From UBA4742 sp002403895 (GTDB lineage Bacteria > Actinomycetota > Acidimicrobiia > Acidimicrobiales > Acidimicrobilacustridaceae), in assembly GCA_036823295.1 (NCBI GenBank), contig DAISGD010000012.1, positions 3,848 through 67,847 of the forward strand: DNA of 64,000 nt. Direction: 5' to 3'. Position 1 is the stretch's first letter, and each line of letters starts with the position of its first letter. Of this stretch, positions 1-8,909 are shown one piece after another. Under the pieces are notes generated by a model that saw only the letters and a program-made list of their open reading frames with translations, did not search any database and was not told where the DNA came from. A program made the position numbers and the translations under genes.

Positions 1-1
1 T

Positions 2-283
2 CAGGTGGCGGCCGGGGTCCACCGCCTGGCCGCCGCCATCGAGGGCCTGGGCGGCCGGGATGACCCGGTCATCGACCGGGCCATGGACGAGGCCGACGCC
101 GGCATCAAGCAGGGCCGCAAGTTGGAACACACCTACCGAAAGGCGATGTCGGCGCTGCTCGATGTGGATGACGTCCGAGAGGTGGCGGCCAAGCGCGAGC
201 TCTACCGGCGCTTCGACCGGTTGGGTGATCTGCTGGTCCAGATCGGAGACCGGATCTGGTACGCGGCCGTGAAAGAGTCATGA
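2..283 (+). CDS. DUF47 / PhoU-like protein, C-terminal part
   Basis: The reading frame is open from the left edge, so only about the last 93 residues are present; the true start lies outside the window. The sequence is helical and charged. It ends with the pattern usual for DUF47 (PhoU-related) proteins: a GRKLEHTYRKA-type helix, then a YRRFDRLGDLLVQIGDRIW-type helix. DUF47 proteins normally accompany PitA-type low-affinity phosphate transporters and are thought to regulate them; no transporter is visible because the window begins here. The next gene starts 4 bases after this stop, so they may be co-transcribed. The family call rests on the C-terminal pattern only. Confidence 0.7.
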   Translation, partial: QVAAGVHRLAAAIEGLGGRDDPVIDRAMDEADAGIKQGRKLEHTYRKAMSALLDVDDVREVAAKRELYRRFDRLGDLLVQIGDRIWYAAVKES

Positions 284-287
284 TGCC

Positions 288-1856
288 GTGATGTCGATCG
301 CCATCCGGTCCTCCCGTTCGCTGGCCCATGCCGCCGCCGGTCTCTCCCTCGCCGTGTCCATGGTGATAGCAGCTTTGGTGGTCGGGCCGGTAGGGGTGGG
401 AGCCCAGACGGCCACGCCGCCGACCCCGTTCCCCCGCCCTCTGGTGGCGTTCGTGCCCGCGCCGGCATCGGGTCCGACCGATCCGGCCTTGGCCATCCAG
501 ACGGTGGCGGCGGGAGAGGGCAGTGGGGTGGGCTCCGGGGGCACGCGCCGGGTCACGGTGGGCTTCGCCAGCTCCTTCACCCTGCCCACGGAGTCCTACC
601 GGGTGTCGGTGGTGTGGGGCAACCCGGGTGGTCCGCAGACCCGTGCCTCGATGGTGAGCTCGGCCGGCACCACCTCCGGCGTGGTGGAGACCAGCACCGA
701 CGGGCGCTCGTGGACCGACGCCGGCGCCACCACGGCCACCTTCGGCGACGACTCGGTCGCCATCGATGCCTCACTTGGGGAGGCGTCCGACGGGGCCGGG
801 CTCTGGGTGCAGGCGCAGCTCGGCAAGACCACGACGAGGCTGGTCACGACGCCGGTGTTCTCGCTCGACGCCGCCCTGGGCCGCACGAGCGACGGCGGGT
901 TGTCGGCGACCTCCTGGGGCTCCCCCGATGTCGCTGCCGGCACGGAGGCGACCAACTCGGCCCCCGTGGCGTTCGGCACGGCGGCCCCGACGCTCTCGGT
1001 CGACAACAAGTCGCTGATCGTGGACGACCCGGCCCCCGCCCCAACCAAGCTGGACGGCCAAGCGGTGACCGGCGTCGTCGACGAAGTCACCTTCCTCCCC
1101 GGCTACACGCCCTCGGGCACGGTGTCGGGCGTCGTGCAGATCAACCGAACCGCGGGCACGATCCGGGCCCTGAGCGGCGCCACCGGCCTGCCCGAGGACC
1201 GCACCGGTGGCGGCTCGTGGATCGCCACCGGGATCGCCGCGCCGCCGGCCTCGTTCGCCGCACCAGTCACGGTGACCCTCGACCTGCAAGGCGTCACCAC
1301 GGCGTTGGGGATCCCGCTCGACCCGAACGGGACAGGGCTGGGCCTGCGTCGCAAGGTGACGTTGGCCGACGGCACCGTCGTGGTCGGTCTTCCCGTGACC
1401 GCCACCGTTGGGTGGTTCCAGACCGCGGCAGTGCCCTCAGAGGCCCCGCCGGGCACGCTGGCCCCCGAGGTGGCGTCGACCAGCGAGACCGCGAGCGGGA
1501 CATCGACCTCGATCGTCCCGTTGCTGGCCGCTGCCGCGGTCGCCGCCGTGTTGGTGGTGGTGGCGGTGGCGTTCCTGTTGATGGCGCGTCGTCGTCGGCG
1601 CTTGGCCACCGTCCAGGCCGACCTGTTCGGGGAGGACGGCGTCGGGACCCGCTCGGGCGTCCCTGACCCGGTCCGCGAGCCCGCGCCCGACGCCGCACCC
1701 GACGCGTCGCCGATGGCCGAGCCGGAGCCCGGTCGTTCGCCCGCTGAGGTCCTCGCCGCGCTTGACGCCGAGGTCGAAGGTCTCAGCGCCCGGGTGGAGC
1801 GTCTCGGCCTCGCCGAGGAAGCGGTTCCCCCTCGTCCGGGCGGCGCTGAGCGATGA
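288..1856 (+). CDS. Exported single-anchor membrane protein, unknown function
   Basis: A 522-residue protein that I do not recognise. It has a hydrophobic N-terminal export signal (about residues 10-38, ending near VGAQT), then a long extracytoplasmic part rich in Thr, Ser, Ala and Pro. Near residues 405-430 a strong membrane helix is followed by a run of arginines, which places the acidic, Pro-rich C-terminus (about 90 residues) in the cytoplasm. The last residues form a heptad-like helix that could be a coiled coil. Start is GTG 288 or the adjacent ATG 291. The gene follows the DUF47 gene by 4 bases. This type I topology suggests a surface or envelope protein, but no catalytic motif is seen. 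Confidence 0.75.
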   Translation: MMSIAIRSSRSLAHAAAGLSLAVSMVIAALVVGPVGVGAQTATPPTPFPRPLVAFVPAPASGPTDPALAIQTVAAGEGSGVGSGGTRRVTVGFASSFTLPTESYRVSVVWGNPGGPQTRASMVSSAGTTSGVVETSTDGRSWTDAGATTATFGDDSVAIDASLGEASDGAGLWVQAQLGKTTTRLVTTPVFSLDAALGRTSDGGLSATSWGSPDVAAGTEATNSAPVAFGTAAPTLSVDNKSLIVDDPAPAPTKLDGQAVTGVVDEVTFLPGYTPSGTVSGVVQINRTAGTIRALSGATGLPEDRTGGGSWIATGIAAPPASFAAPVTVTLDLQGVTTALGIPLDPNGTGLGLRRKVTLADGTVVVGLPVTATVGWFQTAAVPSEAPPGTLAPEVASTSETASGTSTSIVPLLAAAAVAAVLVVVAVAFLLMARRRRRLATVQADLFGEDGVGTRSGVPDPVREPAPDAAPDASPMAEPEPGRSPAEVLAALDAEVEGLSARVERLGLAEEAVPPRPGGAER

Positions 1857-2002
1857 TGTAGGGGTCCTGGCGGGAAACAGGTGGTCAGCCCGGGAACAGG
1901 CGGCCGTGACCGCTGTCAGGTAAAGGTTTGGGCCCATTGGCCGATGCAAGTAGTGCGATCGACTCAGTACCCACCGTCCCCGGGAGACGCGAACTTCCGC
2001 TC

Positions 2003-2590
2003 ATGGCTATGGCAGAGGCCCCCTACCAACCACGCCGCGCATCCGCCGTTGATCCTGACGGTGCGGATCCCGACGCGGCTGGCCTGGAGGGCGAGACCGC
2101 CACGCCTGTGCCTGCCCTGTCCTGGGCCGAACAGGAAGTGCTCACGGCGCTGAAGCGTCTGGCCCGGGCCCAGTCCCAGCTCCAGGCACCAAAGGGCCAG
2201 CGGGGGCCCGCGGCGCGATCACTCGATCCAATTGATGCCGAGCGGCTCGAGTCGCTGGCGGCCGAGCTGACCCAGGCTCGGTCCAAGGCGTCGGGACGTT
2301 TCGCCAAGGGGGCGGCGCGCGACCGGGTCCGGGAATTGGAGCTGTCCGAGCGGCTCCTGCTGGAGCGGCTGGGCGTGTCGAGCCTCGCCGAGTTCCGTGC
2401 CCTTGTCGACGCGGCGCCGCCGACGGTCGAGCCGGTCGACCCGGCGGTCCTGGCCTTCGCCCGCCAGGAGCTGGCCTCAGCGCAACAAGGATGGCTCGAC
2501 GTGCAGGCCCTCGAGATGCCCCCCGAGCCGGACCCCCCGGCCCCGGCGGCGTCAGCGGCCACCGACCGGCCCGCCCCCGACGTCGCCTAA
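2003..2590 (+). CDS. Conserved-looking helical protein, unknown function
   Basis: A 195-residue, mostly helical protein with no signal peptide or membrane segment; not recognised. Residues roughly 40-150 are rich in Glu, Arg, Leu and Ala with heptad character (AEQEVLTALKRLARAQSQL, then AAELTQARSKA), suggesting a coiled coil. The C-terminal 30 residues are Pro/Ala-rich and probably disordered. ATG 2003 was chosen; the frame stays open upstream to a TTG at 1928, but those residues look like random high-GC translation. It converges on queD. Coding confidence comes from frame length and base composition only. Confidence 0.55.
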   Translation: MAMAEAPYQPRRASAVDPDGADPDAAGLEGETATPVPALSWAEQEVLTALKRLARAQSQLQAPKGQRGPAARSLDPIDAERLESLAAELTQARSKASGRFAKGAARDRVRELELSERLLLERLGVSSLAEFRALVDAAPPTVEPVDPAVLAFARQELASAQQGWLDVQALEMPPEPDPPAPAASAATDRPAPDVA

Positions 2591-2641
2591 TGGGGGCAGA
2601 CCAGGTCGTGTAGGACTTGGTTCCCGGTCCTGGCGACGATC

Positions 2642-2660
2642 TGGTGCCCCGGGGGGACCA
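2642..2660. terminator. Possible hairpin between convergent genes
   Basis: A short imperfect inverted repeat (TGGT-CCCC against GGGG-ACCA) lies between the convergent ends of the helical protein and queD. There is no T tract, so termination is only a guess from position. Confidence 0.25.
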
Positions 2661-2696
2661 AATCGGGCGGCAGAATGTGGAAGAGGGAGCGTGTCC

Positions 2697-3062
2697 TTAG
2701 CCGCGATAGGTGCAGCCCGAGGTGCAGGTCTCGCGGACGGTCACCATCGCCAGGCTGGGGAGTCCGGGCGCCAGTCGCTGCCAGATCCACTGGGCCAGCA
2801 CCTCGCTGGTGGGGTTCTCCAGCCCGGCCAGCTCGTTGAGGTAGTGGTGGTCCAACACGTCGTGCAGCGGCCGCCAGGCCGCGCCCAGATCGGCGAAGTC
2901 CATGACCCAGCCGGTGTCGGTACCGACCTCGCCGACGATGCGCACCTCCACCCGGAACGAATGACCGTGGAGTCGCGCGCACTTGTGCCCCTCGGGCACG
3001 TTGGGCAGGAGGTGGGCCGCCTCGAAGCCGAACTCCTTGAACAGTTCCATCTCAGTCATCAT
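2697..3062 (-). CDS. queD: 6-carboxy-5,6,7,8-tetrahydropterin synthase QueD
   Basis: A 121-residue QueD/PTPS-family enzyme that converts 7,8-dihydroneopterin triphosphate to 6-carboxytetrahydropterin, the second step of preQ0 synthesis in the cytoplasm. The zinc-binding histidines are visible in FEAAH and in LHGHSF, with the catalytic cysteine just before in GHKCARLHGH. The conserved MDFADL segment and the C-terminal VRETCTSGCTY segment (with the purine-recognising Glu) are present. Length is normal for the family. ATG 3062 was preferred over an upstream GTG at 3080, because the family homology begins soon after and a GAG-rich element precedes the ATG. Last gene of queC-queE-queD, 38 bases after queE. 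Confidence 0.93.
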   Translation of the reverse strand: MMTEMELFKEFGFEAAHLLPNVPEGHKCARLHGHSFRVEVRIVGEVGTDTGWVMDFADLGAAWRPLHDVLDHHYLNELAGLENPTSEVLAQWIWQRLAPGLPSLAMVTVRETCTSGCTYRG

Positions 3063-3100
3063 GAACCGTTCTCGGATCACCGTTCACCATGGCGGCGTCC

Positions 3101-3739
3101 TCATGGGATCCCGATCAGCTTGTGGGTCTGCAGACTGAGGCGCCACTGCGGGTGCTCCAGGCAGTAGGCGATGGCCGCCTCGGTGTTGGCCGTCCGATCG
3201 GGGCCGTCCATCGGCTGGATGAATCGGTGAGTGAACTCCAAGTCGACGTAGCGCTCGGGCTCCGCTCCCTGCTGGGGGAAGATCAGCTTCAGTTCGTCGC
3301 CGGCGCGGATGGCGAGCTCGGTGCCGGCTTTGGGGCTCATGCACACCCAGTCGAGCCCCGCCGGTGGGGGCAGGGTGCCGTTCGTCTCAACGGCCACCTC
3401 GAACCCCCGGGCGTGGAAAGCCTCGACCGCCTCCTCGTCGAGCTGGAGAAGTGGCTCGCCCCCCGTGCAGACGACCAGTCGCCGCTCCCGACTCGTCCCG
3501 GCCGGCCATGCGGTCGCCACCGCGTCAGCGAGGGCGTCAGCGGTGGCGAAGCGGCCCCCGCCCGGCCCGTCGGTCCCGACGAAGTCGGTGTCGCAGAACT
3601 GACAGATGGCGGTGGGCCGGTGCTCCTCTCGCCCGCTCCACAGGTTGCAGCGGGAGAAGCGGCAGAACACGGCGACCCGGCCCGTGTTGGCCCCCTCGCC
3701 CTGCAACGTCGGGAACACCTCTTTGACCACGTAAGTCAC
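3101..3739 (-). CDS. queE: 7-carboxy-7-deazaguanine synthase QueE (radical SAM)
   Basis: A 212-residue radical SAM enzyme that rearranges 6-carboxytetrahydropterin to 7-carboxy-7-deazaguanine using SAM, a 4Fe-4S cluster and Mg2+. The N-terminus VVKEVFPTLQGEGANTGR is the QueE signature. The cluster-binding cysteines are spaced C-x14-C-x2-C (RCNLWSG ... ICQFC), the expanded spacing known from a subset of QueE proteins, rather than the classical CxxxCxxC. The GGEPLLQ and ETNGT motifs follow. The start codon is GTG at 3739. Gene order and strand match the rest of the pathway; queC lies 78 bases upstream. Confidence 0.95.
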   Translation of the reverse strand: MTYVVKEVFPTLQGEGANTGRVAVFCRFSRCNLWSGREEHRPTAICQFCDTDFVGTDGPGGGRFATADALADAVATAWPAGTSRERRLVVCTGGEPLLQLDEEAVEAFHARGFEVAVETNGTLPPPAGLDWVCMSPKAGTELAIRAGDELKLIFPQQGAEPERYVDLEFTHRFIQPMDGPDRTANTEAAIAYCLEHPQWRLSLQTHKLIGIP

Positions 3740-3817
3740 CGATCGAGGCTACCCCGGCGCCTCTCACACCGCCCCCTCTCACTCCCACCTTCTAGCGGCT
3801 TGGGACCCTCGAGATCC

Positions 3818-4537
3818 TCAGGTCGCGCCGGCCTCGTTCTGGTAGCGGGTCGGGTCGGTTACGCCGGCCTCGCGGAACCCCTTCGCCCGTAGCAGGCACG
3901 AGTCGCATCGCCCGCAGGCCCTCCCGGCGGAGTCCGGGTCGTAACAGCTGGTGGTGAGCGCGTAGTCCACGCCGAGCTCGATGCCCGTGGTGATGATCTC
4001 GGCCTTTGTCAGGTCGATGAGCGGCGTGTGGATCCGCAATGGGGCGGTGCCTTCGACCCCGGCGCGCGTGGCCAGGTTGGCCATGATCTCAAAGGCGGCC
4101 ACGAACTCGGGCCGGCAGTCGGGGTAGCCGCTGTAGTCGAGCGCGTTGACCCCGATGAAGAGGTCAGCGGCGCCTCGCACCTCGGCTAGGGCCAGGGCAT
4201 AGGCGAGAAAGATCGTGTTGCGGGCCGGCACGTAGGTGACCGGGATGACCGAACCGTCCAGGTCGGCCACGTCGTCGTGTTTGGGTACGTCGATGTCGGC
4301 GGTGAGCGCCGAGCCCCCGAACGTGCGAAGGTCGAGGTCGATCACGATGTGTTCGGACCCGGCCCGCTCGGCCAGCAGACGCGACGCCTCGACCTCCACA
4401 TCGTGGCGCTGGCCGTAGCGGAAGCTGAGGGTGACCGGGACGAATCCGTCGGCCATCGCCAGAGCCAGGCAGGTGGCGCTGTCCAGACCTCCGCTGAGCA
4501 GGATCACGGCCGGCCGGCCGCCCGCAGCGGCGGTCAT
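3818..4537 (-). CDS. queC: 7-cyano-7-deazaguanine synthase QueC
   Basis: A 239-residue ATP-dependent enzyme that converts 7-carboxy-7-deazaguanine and ammonia to preQ0. The PP-loop ATP pyrophosphatase motif SGGLDSATC lies near the N-terminus. The C-terminal zinc-binding cysteines are visible in TTSCYDPDSAGRACGRCDSC. The interior PARN motif (VTYVPARNTIF) and GVNALDYSGYPDCRPEF are typical. ATG 4537 was chosen because it starts just before the PP-loop; the frame extends further upstream without family homology. It heads queC-queE-queD and is divergent from the lipoprotein gene at 4686, leaving 148 bases for promoters on both strands. Confidence 0.95.
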   Translation of the reverse strand: MTAAAGGRPAVILLSGGLDSATCLALAMADGFVPVTLSFRYGQRHDVEVEASRLLAERAGSEHIVIDLDLRTFGGSALTADIDVPKHDDVADLDGSVIPVTYVPARNTIFLAYALALAEVRGAADLFIGVNALDYSGYPDCRPEFVAAFEIMANLATRAGVEGTAPLRIHTPLIDLTKAEIITTGIELGVDYALTTSCYDPDSAGRACGRCDSCLLRAKGFREAGVTDPTRYQNEAGAT

Positions 4538-4685
4538 GCGGCCTCCGGGTGGGGGCGTGGCCAGCGGAAACGGAGGGTTGGCATGGCTCACGGCTCCTGG
4601 GGTGACACCCATTCCGGGTCGGTTGGTGGCATCGTTCTACACTCCCAATGCGGAGTCGGGGCCGGTCGGCTGCGGTAAGGATTCG

Positions 4686-5621
4686 ATGGATCACCCACAT
4701 CTGCGAGCCTGGCGCCTGGGCGCTACCACGCTGTTCGTCATCGCCGCGATCTTGATCGGCGCCTGCTCCAACACGTCGTCACGAGCGCTTGTGGGCACGA
4801 CCACCACGACCGCGGCGCCAGAAATCGTCGTCGGTGATGACGCTGCCACAGGCCTACAGGCGCCACCCGGCTGGAAGCTGCCCGACACCCGCAACGCCGT
4901 GCTCCTCACTGCGCCCTCCAAGGCCAAGTCGGCGCCCATCGCCGTGGTGGGCGGCAGGAGCACGATCACCGGCGTGGTGACGGGGCCCGACGGCCCGGTC
5001 GCGGGCGCAACGGTGCGCGTCGAGCGGTTCGTGGGTACGGCCAGTGGATCGGTTCAGGTGGTGACGGACGGCTCCGGGCGCTTCGTGGTGACGGGCGCAC
5101 TAGGCGGTCGGTACCGGGTGCGGGCCTGGCTCCAGCCCGATCTCGCCACCTTCGCCTCGCCCACCGGGTTCGTGGCCGACGGCGACTCCCTCGACCTGAG
5201 CCCCAATCTCGAGCGACACAACGCCGTGACTCTGCAGCTGGCGGCGACGGAGGCCACCCTCACCATGGGTGCTCCTGGCGGGGTGCGAGCCCTGCTCACC
5301 CGCGAGACGGTGGACAGTAACGGCATCGTGCAAGCGGGCGGGGTTGCCGGATCGCTCGTCACGCTGGTGGCCGTCGACGGGCTGAGCATCACGTCGCCCA
5401 ACCCGGCCACCACTGAGGCCAGCGGCTCGGCCAGCTGGGTGATCGAGTGCACCGCGCTCGGCGCCCACCAGGTATCGGCCGCGGTGCCCGAGGCGTCGGC
5501 CTCGGCGACCCTGCCGGCGTGTGCGGCGGCGGCGACACCGCCTTCCAGCTCGACGACCTCGACCACCAAGCCGACCGGCAAGACCACGACCACCACCGGA
5601 CCGGGCGGGCCGGGCCGGTGA
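4686..5621 (+). CDS. Lipoprotein with carboxypeptidase-regulatory-like domain
   Basis: A 311-residue predicted lipoprotein. A hydrophobic signal ends in the lipobox LIGAC, so the mature protein should be anchored outside the membrane by a lipidated Cys near residue 22. Residues about 95-165 (STITGVVTGPDGPVAGATVRVER ... GRFVVTGALGGRYRVRAW) match the carboxypeptidase-regulatory-like/SdrD beta-sandwich fold. The C-terminus is a Thr/Ser/Pro tail. ATG 4686 is the natural start, although the frame is open further upstream. Its stop overlaps the GTG start of the PBP gene (GTGA), implying translational coupling and a role in wall assembly; that role is inference. Confidence 0.8.
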   Translation: MDHPHLRAWRLGATTLFVIAAILIGACSNTSSRALVGTTTTTAAPEIVVGDDAATGLQAPPGWKLPDTRNAVLLTAPSKAKSAPIAVVGGRSTITGVVTGPDGPVAGATVRVERFVGTASGSVQVVTDGSGRFVVTGALGGRYRVRAWLQPDLATFASPTGFVADGDSLDLSPNLERHNAVTLQLAATEATLTMGAPGGVRALLTRETVDSNGIVQAGGVAGSLVTLVAVDGLSITSPNPATTEASGSASWVIECTALGAHQVSAAVPEASASATLPACAAAATPPSSSTTSTTKPTGKTTTTTGPGGPGR

Positions 5622-7864
5622 GCGCGCCCACCGTGAACCGGGGCAGCCAACGCCGACCGGCACCGCGACGGTTCCTGCGCGGCGGCCTGCGGGTGGCGGT
5701 GATCCTGCTCTTGGGCGTCCCACTGCTGGTAGGCATAGGCGTGGCCGCGGGGTTCGGGGCGCTGCTCTTCGGCAACCTTCCCGGCACGGTGCCCCAGGAG
5801 AAGCCCCGGGCGGTGTCCCAGCCCAGCTACGTCTATGACGCCAACGGCAACCAGATCGCCTCGTTCCGTCAGTTCGACCTCAACATCCCGCTGATCAAGG
5901 CCGACATCCCCCAGGTCATGAAAGACGCGGTCGTCGCCGCCGAGGATCACAAGTTCTGGACCCACAAGGGGGTCGACCCCGAGGGCCTGGTGCGGGCCGG
6001 GATCACCAACTACCGCGAAGGGGAGACGGTGCAGGGCGGCTCGACCATCACCCAGCAGCTGGTCAAGAACGTCTATCTGACCGGTGAGCGGTCGGTATCG
6101 CGCAAGCTGAACGAGGCGGTCCTGGCCACCCGGCTCGAGCGTGACCTGACCGACGAGTTCGGGTCGCGCCGGGCGGCCAAGGAAGAGATCCTGTTCCGCT
6201 ACCTCAACACGACCTACTTCGGGAGTGGTGCCTACGGAGCCGAAGCCGCGGCCCAGTCGTACTTCCGCAAGGACCTCAAGGATCTCAACATCTCCGAGGC
6301 GGCCACTCTGGCCGCCATCATCCCGGCGCCCTCCGAATACGGACCCCGCGACGACCTGTTCAAGTCCGAGGCCCGCCGCGGTCAGGTGCTCGACGAGATG
6401 CACGACCAGGGCATGATCAGCGATGCGGAGTGGACCGACGCCAAGGCCAAGTTCCTGTGGCCCTATGGCTTCGGCGATCCGGGCGGTCCCACCACCGCCT
6501 TCTACCCTCCGCCGGAGAATGGCGCCGCCCAGTTCCCGTACTTCGTGGACTACGTCCGCCAATACCTGACCGACAAGTACGGCGCCAAGTACGGCGAGGA
6601 CTTCGTGTACAAGAGCGGTCTCAAGATCGAGACCACGGTCGACCCTCGCCTCCAGCAGCTGGCCGACCAGGCGGTGACCACCAAGGTGGGCAACGCCGAG
6701 CCCACCGTAGCCATGTCGCTCGTGTCGGTGGATCCGTCCACCGGCTACGTGAAGGCCATGGTCGGCGGCCGTGACTTTTCCACCAACCAGGTGAACCTGG
6801 CGCTGGGCGGTACCTACGGCCTGGAGCCGGGCTCGTCGATGAAGCCATACACGATGGCCACGGCGTTGGAGCAAGGCATCACCCCCGAGACGGTGTACCC
6901 CGCCACCACCGCGTGGCCGGTGCCGGCCTGCATCAAGAGTAAGACGAACAGCTGCGTCATTCGCGGTGAGGCCGCCGCCACCATGGCACCGGCCATCGCC
7001 GAGTCGTCCAACACCTACTTCGCCCAGCTGGCCTACGACGTCGGGCCCAACAACATCGCCAAGATGGCCAATCGGCTCGGGGCCAGCCGCATCGACCCCA
7101 ACAAGAAGGACTACAACGTCACCCTCACCCTGGGTACCGTGGGCCTCTCCCCGCTTGACCAGGCGGTCGGTTACGCCACGTTCGAGAACCACGGCGTACG
7201 CAACGACCCGACCCCGGTGGTCAAGGTCACCCTGCCGGACGGCACCGTGTTGGAAGACAACACCCAGCGCACGGGGACCCAGGTGCTCGACGCCAACATC
7301 GCCGACACCGTGACCGATCTGCTGCGGGGGCCGACCCAGCCGGGTGGCACCGCGGCGGGCAGCCTGGCCGACTTCGGACGTCCCGTCGCGGGCAAGACCG
7401 GTACCACTGAGTTCAACGACAACGCCTGGTTCATCGGCTACACCCCCCAGCTGTCGACGGCGGTGTGGCTGGGGCACCTCGACGGCAACCGGACCATCAC
7501 CGGGTTCGGGGCGGGCGGCCGGGTGTTCGGTGGCACCGTCCCGGCCCAGACGTGGAAGGCGTTCATGAAGCCGGCGCTCGACGGCCAGCCCGTGTTGGAC
7601 TTCCCCAAACCGGGCCCGCTCCCGGTTGCTGGCGCCGCCCCCGGGGCCGAGCTCGACCCCAACGCCCGGCGGCCCAACACCCAGAGTGTCCCCGATCTGC
7701 CCCATAACTGCGGCGGACCGTGCCAGATCAGTCCGAGGCTGACCACACCGCCCACCACACCGCCGCCGCCCGCCCCACCCGCGCCGACGACGCCAGTACC
7801 GGGCACACCCCCGTCGACGACGGCTGGGGTCACGACTACGACCAAGAAGGCGAAGAGCCCATGA
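5618..7864 (+). CDS. Class A penicillin-binding protein (glycosyltransferase-transpeptidase)
   Basis: A 748-residue bifunctional peptidoglycan synthase. A short basic cytoplasmic end is followed by a membrane helix (about residues 22-52). The GT51 domain shows the catalytic Glu at about 109 in VVAAEDHKFW, plus GGSTITQQLVKN and RKLNEAVLATRLE. The transpeptidase domain shows the SxxK nucleophile Ser406 (SSMKP), the SxN triad Ser463-Ser-Asn465, and KTGT at 593. A PASTA domain is absent. The C-terminal 60 residues are a Pro/Thr-rich tail, common in actinobacterial PBPs. GTG 5618 overlaps the lipoprotein stop, and the gene's own stop overlaps the next ATG. It polymerises and cross-links the cell wall at the outer membrane face. 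Confidence 0.95.
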   Translation: MSAPTVNRGSQRRPAPRRFLRGGLRVAVILLLGVPLLVGIGVAAGFGALLFGNLPGTVPQEKPRAVSQPSYVYDANGNQIASFRQFDLNIPLIKADIPQVMKDAVVAAEDHKFWTHKGVDPEGLVRAGITNYREGETVQGGSTITQQLVKNVYLTGERSVSRKLNEAVLATRLERDLTDEFGSRRAAKEEILFRYLNTTYFGSGAYGAEAAAQSYFRKDLKDLNISEAATLAAIIPAPSEYGPRDDLFKSEARRGQVLDEMHDQGMISDAEWTDAKAKFLWPYGFGDPGGPTTAFYPPPENGAAQFPYFVDYVRQYLTDKYGAKYGEDFVYKSGLKIETTVDPRLQQLADQAVTTKVGNAEPTVAMSLVSVDPSTGYVKAMVGGRDFSTNQVNLALGGTYGLEPGSSMKPYTMATALEQGITPETVYPATTAWPVPACIKSKTNSCVIRGEAAATMAPAIAESSNTYFAQLAYDVGPNNIAKMANRLGASRIDPNKKDYNVTLTLGTVGLSPLDQAVGYATFENHGVRNDPTPVVKVTLPDGTVLEDNTQRTGTQVLDANIADTVTDLLRGPTQPGGTAAGSLADFGRPVAGKTGTTEFNDNAWFIGYTPQLSTAVWLGHLDGNRTITGFGAGGRVFGGTVPAQTWKAFMKPALDGQPVLDFPKPGPLPVAGAAPGAELDPNARRPNTQSVPDLPHNCGGPCQISPRLTTPPTTPPPPAPPAPTTPVPGTPPSTTAGVTTTTKKAKSP

Positions 7865-8880
7865 GCAATGTCGTTGACCGGCCGGAAGAGAGCGCCGGAG
7901 CAGTGGCCATCCCGCCCAGCCAGGACCCCTCAGAGCCGTCGGGTGGTCAGCGTCGCAGCGAGTGGCGCCGGGCGGAGAAGGCCCGACGTCACGCGGCCCG
8001 CAACTCGGTGCGGTTCCCCATCTTCACCCGGTCGGTCCTGCTGTGGATGCTCGTCTTCGCCCTGGTCGGTCTGGCCTTCGGGGCCAGCGGGGCGTTCTGG
8101 TGGGCCAACTTCAACAGCCAGGTGAGCCAGTTGCGTTCCGACACCCAGGACTTCGAGACGCGCTCCCAGTCGGCTTCGGCTGACATCGACAAGCAGCGGG
8201 CCGACGCCCTGGCTCAGATCGACGCCGCCCTGAAGCCGTTCCAAGGGTTCCTCACCGAGAGCAAGACCATCCAGCTGTCCGAGACGTTTTCCCCGTCGGT
8301 GTATTCGGTGGCCACGCTCGACGAGCAGGGCAAGCCGTCGGTGGGCACCGCGTTCTCGGTGGTGACCGGCGACGCTCAGAGCCTCATGCTCACGTCGTAT
8401 GCCACCGTCCGGGCGGCAACGTTGAACCCCGGCCCCGCCGTCACCCTGCGCAAAGGAGCGGACCAGTTCCCGGCCAAGATCTTGAGTTGGGACCCCGAGC
8501 ACGACCTGGCTCTGCTTCAGATCGACAAGGCCAACATCCCCGTCCTGGACTGGGCCGGCGACGATGTGCTGGCCCGGGCGCTCGGCTCGCGGGTGTTCCC
8601 GATCAGCGGGACGGGAGGCACCGGCGCCACCCTCACCAGCGGCACCCTGATCGACCAGTCCACGGTGGGCTTCCAGTACACGAGTCCTCTGGGGGCTGAC
8701 TTCCAAGGCGGTCCGGTGGTGAACGGGGACGGCAAGGTGCTCGGCGTGGCGTCGCTGACGTACTCGCCGCTCGGCTACGACAACGGCCAGATTCATTTCG
8801 CCCCACCGATCGCCACGGCGTGCGCCAAGGTTCTCAACTGCGGTGGCGGCGGCCGGGTGGCCGGCACTCCCGGCGGCTGA
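7861..8880 (+). CDS. Membrane-anchored trypsin-like (HtrA-fold) protein, catalytic residues lost
   Basis: A 339-residue protein with a charged N-terminus, one membrane helix (about residues 57-80), a coiled-coil-like linker (about 85-125) and a trypsin-like serine-protease fold (about 140-320). Fold landmarks are GTAFSVV, DPEHDLALLQI, FPISGTGGTGATLTSGTL and FQGGPVVNGDGKVLGV. The triad is not intact: the usual TxAHV histidine site reads TSYATV, and the GNSGGP serine site reads ADFQGGP. Only the Asp of HDLALL remains. It is therefore predicted to be a proteolytically dead binding protein. Its ATG overlaps the PBP stop (ATGA), so a partner or scaffold role for the PBP is a reasonable inference. 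Confidence 0.82.
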   Translation: MSNVVDRPEESAGAVAIPPSQDPSEPSGGQRRSEWRRAEKARRHAARNSVRFPIFTRSVLLWMLVFALVGLAFGASGAFWWANFNSQVSQLRSDTQDFETRSQSASADIDKQRADALAQIDAALKPFQGFLTESKTIQLSETFSPSVYSVATLDEQGKPSVGTAFSVVTGDAQSLMLTSYATVRAATLNPGPAVTLRKGADQFPAKILSWDPEHDLALLQIDKANIPVLDWAGDDVLARALGSRVFPISGTGGTGATLTSGTLIDQSTVGFQYTSPLGADFQGGPVVNGDGKVLGVASLTYSPLGYDNGQIHFAPPIATACAKVLNCGGGGRVAGTPGG

Positions 8881-8909
8881 CCCTCTACCCCAGGTCTTGG
8901 CGTCCCGGG

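Noticed and set aside
5054..7705. 883-residue open frame on the minus strand opposite the class A PBP
   Set aside because: The plus strand has unmistakable PBP motifs through the same bases. The minus translation is Gly/Val/His/Arg-rich with no domain, typical of antisense frames in high-GC DNA.
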